From: Devosia sp. SD17-2
GTDB lineage: Bacteria; Pseudomonadota; Alphaproteobacteria; Rhizobiales; Devosiaceae
Length of the DNA: 64,000 bases
Assembly: GCF_029201565.1 (NCBI RefSeq)
Contig: NZ_CP104002.1
Location: 575,001-639,000 of the forward strand
Reading direction: 5' to 3'
Under the pieces are notes generated by a model. The model ran no database searches and was not told the DNA's origin. It saw nothing but the letters and a program-made list of their open reading frames with translations. Below are positions 1-8,583 of the stretch, in pieces. Numbering within the stretch: the stretch's first letter is position 1; each line of letters opens with the position of its first letter. The translations under genes were made by a program, and so were the position numbers.

Positions 1-1890
1 GAGGGCGCTTCCGGGACTGTGCGGGCGCTCGGCGGTGTCTTCGTCAATTTTCAGCAGGCTTTCAGCGGTGCTCTCAGTGCTGACTATGCGGGGCTGCGAG
101 AGCTCCTCATCAATCTCGTTACCGTCGCCATAGGTCTCTTCGGTAGCTTCCTGATCCTGCGGCTCATTGCCAATGCTATCATTGCCCGCCTGGCGCAACG
201 CGCATTGAACCAGCGCGGGTTCCGACGCTTTGGCTCTATCGGTATGGCACTCCTCATTGATGCCGTCACTGTCGTGCTGGCTTGGGCGCTCGGTTACATC
301 CTGGCGCTCAACGCCGGGACCTATCCCAATGGTCAGATGGGGATCAATCAGACGCTCCTGCTGAACGCGTTCCTGATCGTGGAGCTGAGCAAGCTGGTGA
401 TCAGGACCGTCCTGGCGCCGCGGTTTACCGCGCTGCGCTTGCTTCCGGTGGGGGACGACAACGCCGCCTATTGGTCGTTCTGGTCGAGCCACATCCTGTC
501 ACTGCTTGGCTATACCTTCCTCTTCATCTCCCCGATGCTGACCGGGATCATTTCGGTATCAGCGGCTGCCGCTGTTCAGGTGCTGGTGATGGCGACCACA
601 ATCACCATCGGCATCATCATTGTTCTTCAGAACAAGGACGACGTGCGCAACTGGCTGGCGGAGGTATCGGCACGCCGGAACCATGACGGGCTTGGCCGGC
701 TGGTCGCGTCCGTCGGCCACCACTGGCATGTCCTCGCGATCGCCTATCTTCTGGCGCTTCTGGTGGTGTGGTTCGCAAACCCTGACGAGGCGCTGCCGTT
801 CATGCTGGGGGCTACTGCGCAGTCCCTTATCGCCGTGGCGGTCGGCTCGCTGATCATTACCTTCATCAGCCGGTTCGTCACGGTGGGGCTGAGGCTTCCG
901 GACGATGTGCGCAACCGCCTGCCGCTGCTGGAGACCCGCCTCCAGGCCTTCGTTCCGGGGGTCATGACGGTGGTACGCTGGCTGGTAATCGGCTGCATCC
1001 TTGTCTCGATCGGCCAGATATGGGGCCTGTTCAATTTCGTTGACTGGATCGCCAGCGACGAGGGGCTGTATGTGGCCGGATCGATTGTGTCGGCCGCGCT
1101 TATCGTCCTCGTTGCCATTATCCTGCATGTCGTTGTGGCGTCCTGGGTTGAGTATCGCCTCAATACGCAGACGGGCAAGATGCCCACGCCGCGTGAAAAA
1201 ACGCTCCTTAATCTCTTCAAAAACGCGTTCTCCATTGCCCTTGCCATTTTCGGGACGATGCTGGCGCTGGCGCAGATCGGGGTCAATATTGCGCCGCTTC
1301 TCGCCGGTGCCGGTGTGGTCGGTCTTGCCATTGGTTTTGGTGCGCAGAAGCTGGTCCAGGACATCATCACCGGCATTTTCATTCAGTTCGAGAATGTCAT
1401 GAATGAAGGCGATGCCGTGGAAGTCGCAGGGCGGTCTGGGGTCGTGGAGAAGCTCACTATCCGTTCGGTCACCATTCGGGACATGACCGGCACTATCCAC
1501 CTCATTCCCTTCTCATCGGTCGACCAAGTGTCGAACATGGTTCGCGGCTTCTCGTTCTATGTGGCCGAGTTCGAGGTCGCCTATGACAGCGACATCGAGG
1601 CGGTGAAGAAGACGATGCGGGACGCGTTCGACGGGCTGATGGAAACCGACCATAGCGCCGTCATTCTTGACGATCTCGATCTGCCTGGGCTGATTGCGCT
1701 TACCCCCGCGTCGATGAAGCTGCGCGCGCGCATCAAGACGCTGGCGGGCAAGCAGTGGGGGCCAGGACGCTTTTACTCTGAGACCGTCAAGCGCCTCTTT
1801 GCCGAACGCGGCATCCGCACGCCGACACCGCGAGTGTCCTATGTGCCGGGGGCATCTGGCCTGATCGAGGCTGATCCGGCGGCGAGCTGA
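1..1890 (+). CDS. MscS-family mechanosensitive ion channel (5' truncated by window edge)
   Basis: The reading frame is open to the first base of the window, so the true start lies upstream; an in-window GTG at 19 would give 623 residues. The visible part has many hydrophobic segments (about ten membrane spans) followed by a typical MscS pore and beta domain near residues 400-520, with the glycine/alanine-rich pore helix and the GFGAQKLVQD motif. Large DUF3772-type MscS proteins of alphaproteobacteria have this layout, with an N-terminal periplasmic part that is not visible here. Likely role: an inner-membrane channel that releases solutes on hypo-osmotic shock. Confidence 0.85.
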   Translation, partial: EGASGTVRALGGVFVNFQQAFSGALSADYAGLRELLINLVTVAIGLFGSFLILRLIANAIIARLAQRALNQRGFRRFGSIGMALLIDAVTVVLAWALGYILALNAGTYPNGQMGINQTLLLNAFLIVELSKLVIRTVLAPRFTALRLLPVGDDNAAYWSFWSSHILSLLGYTFLFISPMLTGIISVSAAAAVQVLVMATTITIGIIIVLQNKDDVRNWLAEVSARRNHDGLGRLVASVGHHWHVLAIAYLLALLVVWFANPDEALPFMLGATAQSLIAVAVGSLIITFISRFVTVGLRLPDDVRNRLPLLETRLQAFVPGVMTVVRWLVIGCILVSIGQIWGLFNFVDWIASDEGLYVAGSIVSAALIVLVAIILHVVVASWVEYRLNTQTGKMPTPREKTLLNLFKNAFSIALAIFGTMLALAQIGVNIAPLLAGAGVVGLAIGFGAQKLVQDIITGIFIQFENVMNEGDAVEVAGRSGVVEKLTIRSVTIRDMTGTIHLIPFSSVDQVSNMVRGFSFYVAEFEVAYDSDIEAVKKTMRDAFDGLMETDHSAVILDDLDLPGLIALTPASMKLRARIKTLAGKQWGPGRFYSETVKRLFAERGIRTPTPRVSYVPGASGLIEADPAAS

Positions 1891-1905
1891 GTGCAAGCAC
1901 AGCAT

Positions 1906-1929
1906 CGTGATGGGCCTCGGCCCGTCACG
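1906..1929 (+). terminator. Stem-loop after the MscS gene
   Basis: Two 11-base arms (1906-1916 and 1919-1929) pair almost perfectly around a 2-base centre, 15 bases after the stop codon. There is no U-tract, so it may be a weak terminator or an mRNA 3'-end stabiliser. Confidence 0.35.
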
Positions 1930-2085
1930 GGCAATGCCTTAAGCTCATCTTAATTGAATAGGTTAAAATAGAGATACGCGGTCCCGGGGGCGAGGAGCGC
2001 GGCCGGGGGCATGTGTTCCTACGGCGATCGGGGTGCCGACTGCGGCACGCCTTCTATTTTCTTGTACACGCGTATTGAGGCCCTG

Positions 2086-3303
2086 ATGAGCAAGGCAAAC
2101 TCCATCTTCCCAAAGGTTCGAAGCTTCCTCGCCGCGACGGCGATGCTTGGGGTGCTGGGCATGGCTGTACCGGGTGCAGCGCAGGCGAGCACGTCCGATT
2201 TCGTTCGTGGGCTCTGGCCCGAGGCGCAGGCCATGGGTGTAAGCCGCCAGGCTTTTGAAGCCTCGTTCGCGTCCTATTCGCCCAGTTCCAAAGTGATGGA
2301 GCTGACGCGCAAGCAGCCAGAATTTACCCAGACGGTGCAGCAGTATCTCGACAAGCGCATCACCGCCGCGCAGGCCAGCAAGGGGCAGGCGATGCGCCGG
2401 GAATGGGCGCAGACGCTCGCCGCTGCGCAGCAGCGATCGGGTGTGCAGCCGGAAATCGTTCTCGCCATCTGGGGCATGGAGACCAATTTCGGCGGGTTTA
2501 TGGGGGGCAATAACACCATCCATGCCCTCGCCACTCTCACCCAAAACGGCTACCGGACAGATTTCTTCCGCAAGGAGTTGCTGACTGCCCTGCGCATCGT
2601 TTCGGATGGGCATGTAAGCCCTGGCAACATGGTCGGCTCCTGGGCCGGAGCCATGGGGCATACCCAGTTCATGCCGACCAGTTTTGCGCGCTATGCCGTT
2701 GATTTCAATGGCGATGGCCGGAAGGACATCTGGAACTCCATTCCTGACGCACTCGGTTCGACAGCGAACTATCTCAACGCCTTTGGCTGGCGTAATGGCG
2801 AGACCTGGGGCTATGAGGTCAAGATACCGAACGGCTTTGATTTCGCGACCGCCCGTCAGATGGAAAAGGCGCCACTGAGCCGTTGGCAGCAGATGGGCAT
2901 CAGCCGTGTCTCCGGTCGCGCCTTCCCCCGCGAGCAGGATATGGCCCGGCTCTATATGCCGGCCGGGGCCAATGGTCCTGCCTTCCTGCTGCTGCCGAAC
3001 TTCGATGTGATCAAGCGTTACAATAATTCGGACAGCTATGCGCTGGCGGTCGGACACCTCGCGGATCGGATCATCGGCGGCGGTAGTTTTGCAACGCCCT
3101 GGCCGAGCGGGGACTATGCGCTGACCAAGGCGCAGCGGGCCGAAGTGCAGAGCCTGCTGGCTCGGGCAGGCTATGACGTCGGCTCTCCCGATGGCGTCAT
3201 CGGGCCCAAGACCCGTGCGGCGGTGATGGCCTACCAGGCCCGGATCGGCGTGGCGGCGGACGGGCATGTTTCCGGCCTCCTCCTCGAGCGGCTGAAGCGC
3301 TGA
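2086..3303 (+). CDS. Lytic murein transglycosylase, MltB family (SLT_2) with peptidoglycan-binding domain
   Basis: 405 residues. The ATG at 2086 has a GAGG ribosome site just upstream and begins a clear signal peptide (cleavage near AAQA-ST, residue 34); an in-frame upstream start at 2011 would add an implausible leader. The SLT_2 catalytic domain spans about residues 38-325, with the IWGMETNFGG motif (probable catalytic Glu132). A C-terminal PG_binding_1 domain covers about 340-402. It should cleave glycan strands in the periplasm to give 1,6-anhydro-muropeptides. A second member of this family lies at 24766-25965. Confidence 0.9.
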   Translation: MSKANSIFPKVRSFLAATAMLGVLGMAVPGAAQASTSDFVRGLWPEAQAMGVSRQAFEASFASYSPSSKVMELTRKQPEFTQTVQQYLDKRITAAQASKGQAMRREWAQTLAAAQQRSGVQPEIVLAIWGMETNFGGFMGGNNTIHALATLTQNGYRTDFFRKELLTALRIVSDGHVSPGNMVGSWAGAMGHTQFMPTSFARYAVDFNGDGRKDIWNSIPDALGSTANYLNAFGWRNGETWGYEVKIPNGFDFATARQMEKAPLSRWQQMGISRVSGRAFPREQDMARLYMPAGANGPAFLLLPNFDVIKRYNNSDSYALAVGHLADRIIGGGSFATPWPSGDYALTKAQRAEVQSLLARAGYDVGSPDGVIGPKTRAAVMAYQARIGVAADGHVSGLLLERLKR

Positions 3304-3366
3304 TCACGAAGTCTGAATGTTAATCTTTCATTAACCAGGCTGGCGCACATTCGGGGTGCTTAAGCA

Positions 3367-3406
3367 GAGGGCAGGCACAGCGACCGCCTGCGGCGCGCCT
3401 GCCCTC
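3367..3406 (+). terminator. GC-rich stem-loop downstream of the transglycosylase gene
   Basis: Perfect 10-base arms (3367-3376 and 3397-3406) with a 20-base loop lie between two same-strand genes. No clear U-tract follows. It is a possible terminator or transcript-end structure. Confidence 0.3.
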
Positions 3407-3486
3407 GCCCAGCTCTCCGTCATAAATTGGCTGGCTTTGCGTTGCACTTCCGTGCCAACGCCTTACCCACTTGAGTCCGCATCTTC

Positions 3487-4485
3487 ATGGTCAGATTTCG
3501 CTACGCTTTCGTCGCGCTCGTCACTGCGGTCCTGGCCTTCGCCAGTCCGGCCCATGCGCTGTCGATGATGGACCCCTTCAATATTCCGGGGGCCATGGAT
3601 GGAGGGACGGCAAAGGTCGGCGACGGGATCGCCTATGCCGACGGATTGCGCCACAAGCTCGACGTCTATGCGCCCGAACAGCGGGGCGCTGCGGCACCGG
3701 TCGTCTTCTTCATCTATGGCGGCGGCTGGAACCGGGGTGAACGCTCCGACTATCAGTTCGTGGGACGCGCTCTGGCCGCACGCGGCTTCGTTACGGTGAT
3801 CGCCGATTATCGGCTGGTGCCGGAGGTGCGCTACCCGTCGTTCCTCGAAGACAATGCCAACGCCTTGCGCTGGGTGCAGGACAATATCGCCAATTATGGT
3901 GGCGATCCCAATCGGCTTTTCCTCGCTGGTCATTCGGCCGGCGCCTACAACGCGGTGATGTTGGCGCTCGATCCGTCGTTTCTGCGCGAATATGGCGTGA
4001 CCATGCCGATCCTCGCCGTTGGGGCGCTGTCGGGACCCTATGACTTCTATCCCTTCGAATATGGTGAAGTGCGTGAGGCCTTTGGGCAGGCGCCGAGCCC
4101 GGAAGGGACACAGCCGATCAATCTGATTACCGCCGAGGCGCCGCCAATGTATCTGGCGACCGGCACCAGCGATCCAATCGTGCGCATGCAGAATACCGAG
4201 CGCTTTGCCCAGCGCCTGCGGGAGCAGGGAGTCTGGGTGACCACCCAGTTCTATGAGGGGTTTGGTCATATGGAGCCGGTGATTGCCATGGGCGCGCTGT
4301 GGCGCTGGCGCATGCCGGTACTCGAGGACATGACCAATTTCTTCCACCAGTTCGGCGCGTTCCCGAGTGGGGTTCCCTATCTGGCGGTCGCGCCTGAAGC
4401 GCCCGAAATGCTGCCCGACGCCATCGCGCCGATGGACCAGATCATCACCCAGCTCGACGCCATGTTCCAGAAGATCGAGGAATAG
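3487..4485 (+). CDS. Secreted alpha/beta-hydrolase, carboxylesterase/BD-FAE type
   Basis: 332 residues with an N-terminal signal peptide ending near PAHA-LS (about residue 25). The alpha/beta-hydrolase core shows the oxyanion segment IYGGGWNRGE, the nucleophile elbow GHSAGAYN, an Asp in the GTSDPIV segment and a His in GFGHMEP, which form a complete Ser-Asp-His set. This pattern is typical of Aes/BD-FAE-like esterases. The C-terminal tail after about residue 285 is Pro/Ala-rich and unassigned. The substrate is unknown, and export to the periplasm is inferred from the leader. Confidence 0.82.
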   Translation: MVRFRYAFVALVTAVLAFASPAHALSMMDPFNIPGAMDGGTAKVGDGIAYADGLRHKLDVYAPEQRGAAAPVVFFIYGGGWNRGERSDYQFVGRALAARGFVTVIADYRLVPEVRYPSFLEDNANALRWVQDNIANYGGDPNRLFLAGHSAGAYNAVMLALDPSFLREYGVTMPILAVGALSGPYDFYPFEYGEVREAFGQAPSPEGTQPINLITAEAPPMYLATGTSDPIVRMQNTERFAQRLREQGVWVTTQFYEGFGHMEPVIAMGALWRWRMPVLEDMTNFFHQFGAFPSGVPYLAVAPEAPEMLPDAIAPMDQIITQLDAMFQKIEE

Positions 4486-4517
4486 AGCGGGCGCTCAGAA
4501 TCAGGCACTGTCGGGGG

Positions 4518-5105
4518 ATGGGAGACCATCTTCGCTATAGCGGTGCCGATCCAGAGACACAGCAGCGCGTGCTGATCGGGATCGTGCGCGCGCAGCCGCA
4601 TCTGATGCGCATCCTTGAGGGGATGCGGACACTGGCGCTGCCGGACGCCTTGCTCGGGTCTGGCGCGATTTACAATACCGTCTGGAATACCCTCACTCAT
4701 CGTCCGCCGCTTACCGGCATCAAGGACGCCGACGTGGTTTATTTCGACGCGGGGGATCGCTCCTATGAGGCGGAGGACGCGATCATCAGGAAAGCGCAGG
4801 TTGAGTTCGCTGCGCTTCCGATCCCGGTCGAGGTGCGGAACCAGGCGCGGGTGCATCTGTGGTTTCCGGAAAAATTCGGTGTGCCCTATCCTGAGCTTAG
4901 CTGCAGCGCCGACATGATGCTGAACTTTGCTTCCAAGACCCATGCCGTTGCCGTGCGCCTCGAAGATGACGGTGCAATTTCGGTACACGCCCCCTTTGGC
5001 CTGGACGACATTTTTGCTTTCGGATCACGCCCAACACCCGGCTCGACAATGCGAGAACTCATGCTGAAAAGGCGGCGCGGGCCAAGCGTGTCTGGCCGGA
5101 ATTGA
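4518..5105 (+). CDS. Nucleotidyltransferase family protein (DUF925-like), C-terminus altered by a frameshift
   Basis: 195 residues as read. The body matches the small DUF925-type nucleotidyltransferase-like family: GSGAIYNTVWN near the start, the acidic DADVVYFD pair, and the conserved APFGLDDIFAF segment. Right after that segment the frame drifts into basic residues unlike the family. In the next frame the DNA reads FRITPNTRLDN and ends with WPELTVIDWPKAGAV at a TAG (5138-5140). One missing base at 5019-5020 explains this; the repaired product would be 207 residues. Either a sequencing error or a recent mutation. Confidence 0.72.
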   Translation: MGDHLRYSGADPETQQRVLIGIVRAQPHLMRILEGMRTLALPDALLGSGAIYNTVWNTLTHRPPLTGIKDADVVYFDAGDRSYEAEDAIIRKAQVEFAALPIPVEVRNQARVHLWFPEKFGVPYPELSCSADMMLNFASKTHAVAVRLEDDGAISVHAPFGLDDIFAFGSRPTPGSTMRELMLKRRRGPSVSGRN

Positions 5106-5136
5106 CCGTTATCGACTGGCCCAAGGCGGGCGCTGT

Positions 5137-5550
5137 CTAGGGGCCGACAGGCTCGATCGTGACCGATGCGGCGGAACGCCGGTTGGGTCCGTGATAGACC
5201 GCCTCGATATTGTTTCCGTCCGGGTCGATGACGAAAGCCGCATAATAGCCGGGGTGATAGGAGCGTTCGCCAGGCGCGCCGTTGTCGACCCCGCCGGCCG
5301 CAAGTGCCGCGCGATGAAAGGCGGCTACGGTCTCGGGATCTGCAGCCTGAAACGCCAGATGGACATGGGTGGACTGGCTCGCTCCGTCAGCAGCGTCGAC
5401 GAAGAGCTCATCGACCTGAAACCAACTGCCGCCCGAGGCGGTTATCGGGACGCTGAGAACAGACAGTATGGCGTCATAAAACGCCCGCGTTTTCGCGAAA
5501 TCGCGCGCTCTTAAATGCACATGGTCAATCAGACGCCCGGTGTGGAACAT
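5137..5550 (-). CDS. VOC family (glyoxalase/dioxygenase-like) protein
   Basis: 137 residues, a single-domain vicinal-oxygen-chelate fold. The N-terminal half carries IDHVHLRARDFAKTRAFYDAIL, here with His10 and His12 in the usual metal-ligand strand, and the C-terminal half ends with FVIDPDGNNIEAVYH, the classic second metal-ligand strand with Glu. Metal binding is likely; the substrate cannot be told. Its stop lies 3 bases inside the repaired end of the convergent nucleotidyltransferase gene. Confidence 0.82.
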   Translation of the reverse strand: MFHTGRLIDHVHLRARDFAKTRAFYDAILSVLSVPITASGGSWFQVDELFVDAADGASQSTHVHLAFQAADPETVAAFHRAALAAGGVDNGAPGERSYHPGYYAAFVIDPDGNNIEAVYHGPNRRSAASVTIEPVGP

Positions 5551-5616
5551 GCCCGGTTCCTCGTGGTGGTTTCACCCTCACAAAAGAAAACGCCCGGCTG
5601 GTGCCGGGCGTTGCAA

Positions 5617-6102
5617 TCATTCAGCTTCGTCAGCCGAGGCCGCGTTGAGCTGGCCGTATTTTTCAGGCCCGATCTTGTCGAGCAATTCAAGCTGGGTCTC
5701 GAGGAAGTCGATGTGGCCTTCCTCATCGGTCAGCAGGGCTTCGAACAGGTTCTTGGAGACATAGTCCCCAAGCTGTTCGCACAATTCGCGGCTGGCCTTA
5801 TAGGCGGCGCGAGCTTCGTATTCACCCGCGAGGTCAGCCTCGAGCACTTCCTTGATGTTCTGGCCGATGCGCAGCGGCGCGACGCGCTGCAGATTGGGAT
5901 GGCCTTCCAGGAAGATGATGCGCTCGATCAGGCGATCGGCATGATGCATCTCTTCGATGGATTCAGCGCGCTCCTTGGCGGCAAGCTTCTTGTAGCCCCA
6001 GTCGTCCAGCAGGCGAAAGTGCACCCAATACTGGTTGACGGCGCCGAGTTCTAGAAAGAGCGCTTCGTTAAGCCGCTCGATGACCTGTGCTTCGCCTTTC
6101 AC
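5617..6102 (-). CDS. bfr: Bacterioferritin
   Basis: 161 residues from the GTG at 6102 (protein starts [15 protein letters not shown], as in most bacterioferritins); a GTG at 6114 would add four residues. All di-iron ferroxidase ligands are visible: Glu in [13 protein letters not shown], Glu and His in SIEEMHHAD, Glu in [12 protein letters not shown], and Glu/His in [10 protein letters not shown]. The haem-ligating Met is present in IEEM. The product stores iron as ferric mineral in a 24-mer cage. It lies directly downstream of, and overlaps by 35 bases, the ferredoxin gene bfd, implying translational coupling and joint iron control. Confidence 0.95.
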   Translation of the reverse strand: MKGEAQVIERLNEALFLELGAVNQYWVHFRLLDDWGYKKLAAKERAESIEEMHHADRLIERIIFLEGHPNLQRVAPLRIGQNIKEVLEADLAGEYEARAAYKASRELCEQLGDYVSKNLFEALLTDEEGHIDFLETQLELLDKIGPEKYGQLNAASADEAE

Positions 6103-6379
6103 GTCGTACTCCACTGCGTTGCTGCTTTAGCTTTTCCAACCCGGTCTGGAAGGTGACAATGTCACCAGGCGGATGAGCGTGCTGGGCGTGATAAGTCTCG
6201 GTGACGCGGACGATAATGTCCACCAAATTTGGTACGCAGCCCGCGCATTTCGCGCGTCGGTTGAGTTCGCTATAGACTTTGGCGGGCACCACGAGCTGCC
6301 AGGGATCAGCCTTGAGCAAATCGAGAACAATGTCCTCGATCTCTTTCGACGTAATCATGTTGCATTGGCAGACGAGCAT
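6068..6379 (-). CDS. bfd: Bacterioferritin-associated ferredoxin
   Basis: 103 residues. The start at 6379 places the first cluster cysteines at VCQCN, followed by the BFD-type helix, with [12 protein letters not shown] as the second Cys pair; C-x-C plus C-x2-C is the [2Fe-2S] pattern of Bfd. Bfd donates electrons to bacterioferritin to release stored iron. The protein is longer than classical Bfd (about 65-75 residues) because its basic C-terminal tail runs into the bfr start region. No strong Shine-Dalgarno is seen. An IRO-like operator overlaps the predicted promoter upstream. Confidence 0.9.
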   Translation of the reverse strand: MLVCQCNMITSKEIEDIVLDLLKADPWQLVVPAKVYSELNRRAKCAGCVPNLVDIIVRVTETYHAQHAHPPGDIVTFQTGLEKLKQQRSGVRRERRSTGHRAA

Positions 6380-6413
6380 GGCGTGGCCCGGAGGAGGTCG
6401 TATCAACGGCCGC

Positions 6414-6447
6414 AATAAACGGATTTCATAGGTGATTGTCAACGTCA
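6414..6447 (-). promoter_or_regulatory. bfd-bfr promoter with overlapping IRO-like (RirA-type) box
   Basis: On the minus strand a consensus -35 TTGACA (6437-6442) is separated by 17 bases from TTTATT (6414-6419). The -35 lies inside TGA-N9-TCA (6433-6447), the form of the IRO box bound by the iron regulator RirA in Hyphomicrobiales. The overlap would allow direct occlusion of RNA polymerase. Sequence match only; binding is inferred. Confidence 0.5.
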
Positions 6448-6552
6448 TAAATTGTCGCGCGCAGGACGTGATCGGCATCGGCTGGGGGCTTTCCCTTCCG
6501 AGCCAGACTGGCAATAGTGACGTAATGATCTTGGAGAAGAGGCGTGAGGAAG

Positions 6553-7794
6553 ATGTCGCAGTCGCTGAAAGCCACGATGGGGTTAGTGAGCCTTCTGGTC
6601 TCGCCCGTGCTGATGCCGCTGGCGGCGCAGGCCGGGCCCGCCGCCGACGCCTGTGCTGCCGAGGCGGCGAGCCAGTATGAGATCGGCTACGAAGACATCG
6701 GACGGGATAGCTGGGCGATAGAGCCCACGAGGGCGATCGCGGCCTGCACGCGGGCTCTCAAGAGTGAACCGGGCTCGATCGAGGTCAAAGGCTGGCTGGG
6801 ACGGGCTCATTTTTCCGCCGGCGATACGGCCAGCGCGCTTCCGCTGCTTGAGGAGGCGGCCGCAGGTGGACACGTGGTTGCGCTCGCCATTCTGGGGGAC
6901 ATGCTGATCACCGGCGATGGTGTCGACGTCGATATGGAACGGGGCGCGGAACTGCTGATGGAGGGGGCAGAAGCCGGCTATGCGCTTGCCCAGAACAGCC
7001 TTGGCCTCTCCTACGACTTCGGTGAGGGCGTTGAGCAGGACTATGATGAGGCGGCCCGATGGTACAGGGCCGCCGCTGAGCAGGGCATGGCGAAGGCGCA
7101 ATCCAATCTTGGGCTGATGTATCAGGAAGGCCTTGGCGCGCCGCAGGATTATACGGCAGCCGCGGCCTGGTTCGAGAAGGCGGCTGCGCAGGGGGATGCC
7201 TCCGGCCAGGTCAATCTCGGCAAGGTGCTCCAGGACGGGCTCGGGCATCCGGTCGATATGGACCGCGCCGCTGATCTTTACGCCGCCGCTGCCGAGCAGG
7301 GCGACATGTATGGCCAGAACAATTTAGGCTTTCTGCTCGAAAATGGGCTCGGGGTGGATGCGGACCTCGTGGAAGCTGCGGCCTATTATGAGAAGGCTGC
7401 CGGTCAGGGCATGGCGCTGGCCAAGCATAATTTGGCGCTGCTCTATGAAGACGGGCGCGGCGTGAAGCAGGATTACAAACGCGGGCTCGAACTTTATCGC
7501 GAGGCCGCGGAAGGCGGAGAAATGCGTGCCGCTGTCAATCTGGGGCTCCTCTATCTTGACGGCAACGGCACCGATGTCGATTACGAAGAGGCGCTGAAAT
7601 GGACCAAGCTGGCGGCGGACGCCGGCCAGCCGATCGGCCTCAACAATATGGGGCACATCTATGAAAATGGTTTCGGAGTGGACGTCGATCTTGCGCTGGC
7701 CCGCCAGTATTACCAGCTCGCGTCCAACCAGGGCTATGAGCTCGCAGTCGACAATCTCACCCGGCTGACTGGCGGCAAGACCAAGACGAAATAA
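6553..7794 (+). CDS. Secreted Sel1-like repeat (SLR/TPR) protein
   Basis: 413 residues from the ATG at 6553 (a GTG three codons earlier is also possible). A signal peptide ends near AAQA-GP. From about residue 95 onward it consists of roughly eight to nine 36-residue Sel1 repeats, recognisable by recurring LGLMYQEGLGAPQDY-like and AAxWFEKAAAQG blocks. Sel1 proteins are alpha-solenoid scaffolds for protein-protein contacts, often in envelope biogenesis or signalling; the partner is not evident here. It is transcribed divergently from bfd-bfr. Confidence 0.88.
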   Translation: MSQSLKATMGLVSLLVSPVLMPLAAQAGPAADACAAEAASQYEIGYEDIGRDSWAIEPTRAIAACTRALKSEPGSIEVKGWLGRAHFSAGDTASALPLLEEAAAGGHVVALAILGDMLITGDGVDVDMERGAELLMEGAEAGYALAQNSLGLSYDFGEGVEQDYDEAARWYRAAAEQGMAKAQSNLGLMYQEGLGAPQDYTAAAAWFEKAAAQGDASGQVNLGKVLQDGLGHPVDMDRAADLYAAAAEQGDMYGQNNLGFLLENGLGVDADLVEAAAYYEKAAGQGMALAKHNLALLYEDGRGVKQDYKRGLELYREAAEGGEMRAAVNLGLLYLDGNGTDVDYEEALKWTKLAADAGQPIGLNNMGHIYENGFGVDVDLALARQYYQLASNQGYELAVDNLTRLTGGKTKTK

Positions 7795-7804
7795 CCGCCG
7801 GACC

Positions 7805-8515
7805 CTAGGACGGCATGTCGCCGCGATGTCGGGCGGCCAGCACCGCGGCGGAGGCTGCGGTGCGATGGGCTGTGGAGAAGAACTCGCGATGGGCAAGGAT
7901 GACTATGGTGGCGATGCAGGCCAGTACGCCGAGCCATTCCGACACGAACCACGCCACCGATGCGGCCGCGAAATAATAGGCGCGGATGCCGCTGTTGAAG
8001 TTTTTGGCGCCAAGGGCGTTCATGCGCGTGATGGCGTCTATCTCGGCGTCAGACGTCACGCGGTCGTGGTCGAGTGCGCCGAGCATGATGCAGTAGTGGT
8101 TGAACTGCCGCAGGGAGAGCGTGAAGGCGAAAAAGGCCAGCACGAACATGGCCAGCATAACGATGAGATGGATCTGTACTTCGCTGACGGTGATCGGATG
8201 GGCTGAGGGCAGAGATTTCAGTGCGTCCATCAGAGCCGGGATCTGACCGAAAAGCGCAAAAACGGCCAGAACCAGCAGAACCGAGGTTGAGGCGAGAAAA
8301 CTCACCGAGTTCATGATGTTGCCGGAGAGGATAGCGTCGAACGGGGTTTCCCGTCGCGCCGCATTGTGCACCCAACGTCGGCGCTGAGTATTCATGATGG
8401 TCGAGAGCGAGGCGTACCGTTTTTCGATCTGCGGCACGATCAGATTGTAGGCGAAATAGGCCAGCAGCGGAAAAATGGAAGTGAAAAACGTTGTCACATC
8501 AGGCCTCGGCAGCAT
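7805..8515 (-). CDS. DUF599 family inner-membrane protein
   Basis: 236 residues with about four hydrophobic segments (near residues 10-27, 70-92, 110-135 and 190-212). The QRRRWVHN and FNHYCIMLGA segments are typical of the DUF599 family, whose function is unknown. It is convergent with the Sel1-repeat gene, with only about 10 bases between stops. No partner operon gene is seen. Confidence 0.78.
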   Translation of the reverse strand: MLPRPDVTTFFTSIFPLLAYFAYNLIVPQIEKRYASLSTIMNTQRRRWVHNAARRETPFDAILSGNIMNSVSFLASTSVLLVLAVFALFGQIPALMDALKSLPSAHPITVSEVQIHLIVMLAMFVLAFFAFTLSLRQFNHYCIMLGALDHDRVTSDAEIDAITRMNALGAKNFNSGIRAYYFAAASVAWFVSEWLGVLACIATIVILAHREFFSTAHRTAASAAVLAARHRGDMPS

Positions 8516-8583
8516 GTTCGCTGCCCTGTTTATAGCGCAGTTTTATCGGTGCGGGATGGCCCGCACCGATTTACACCGATGCT

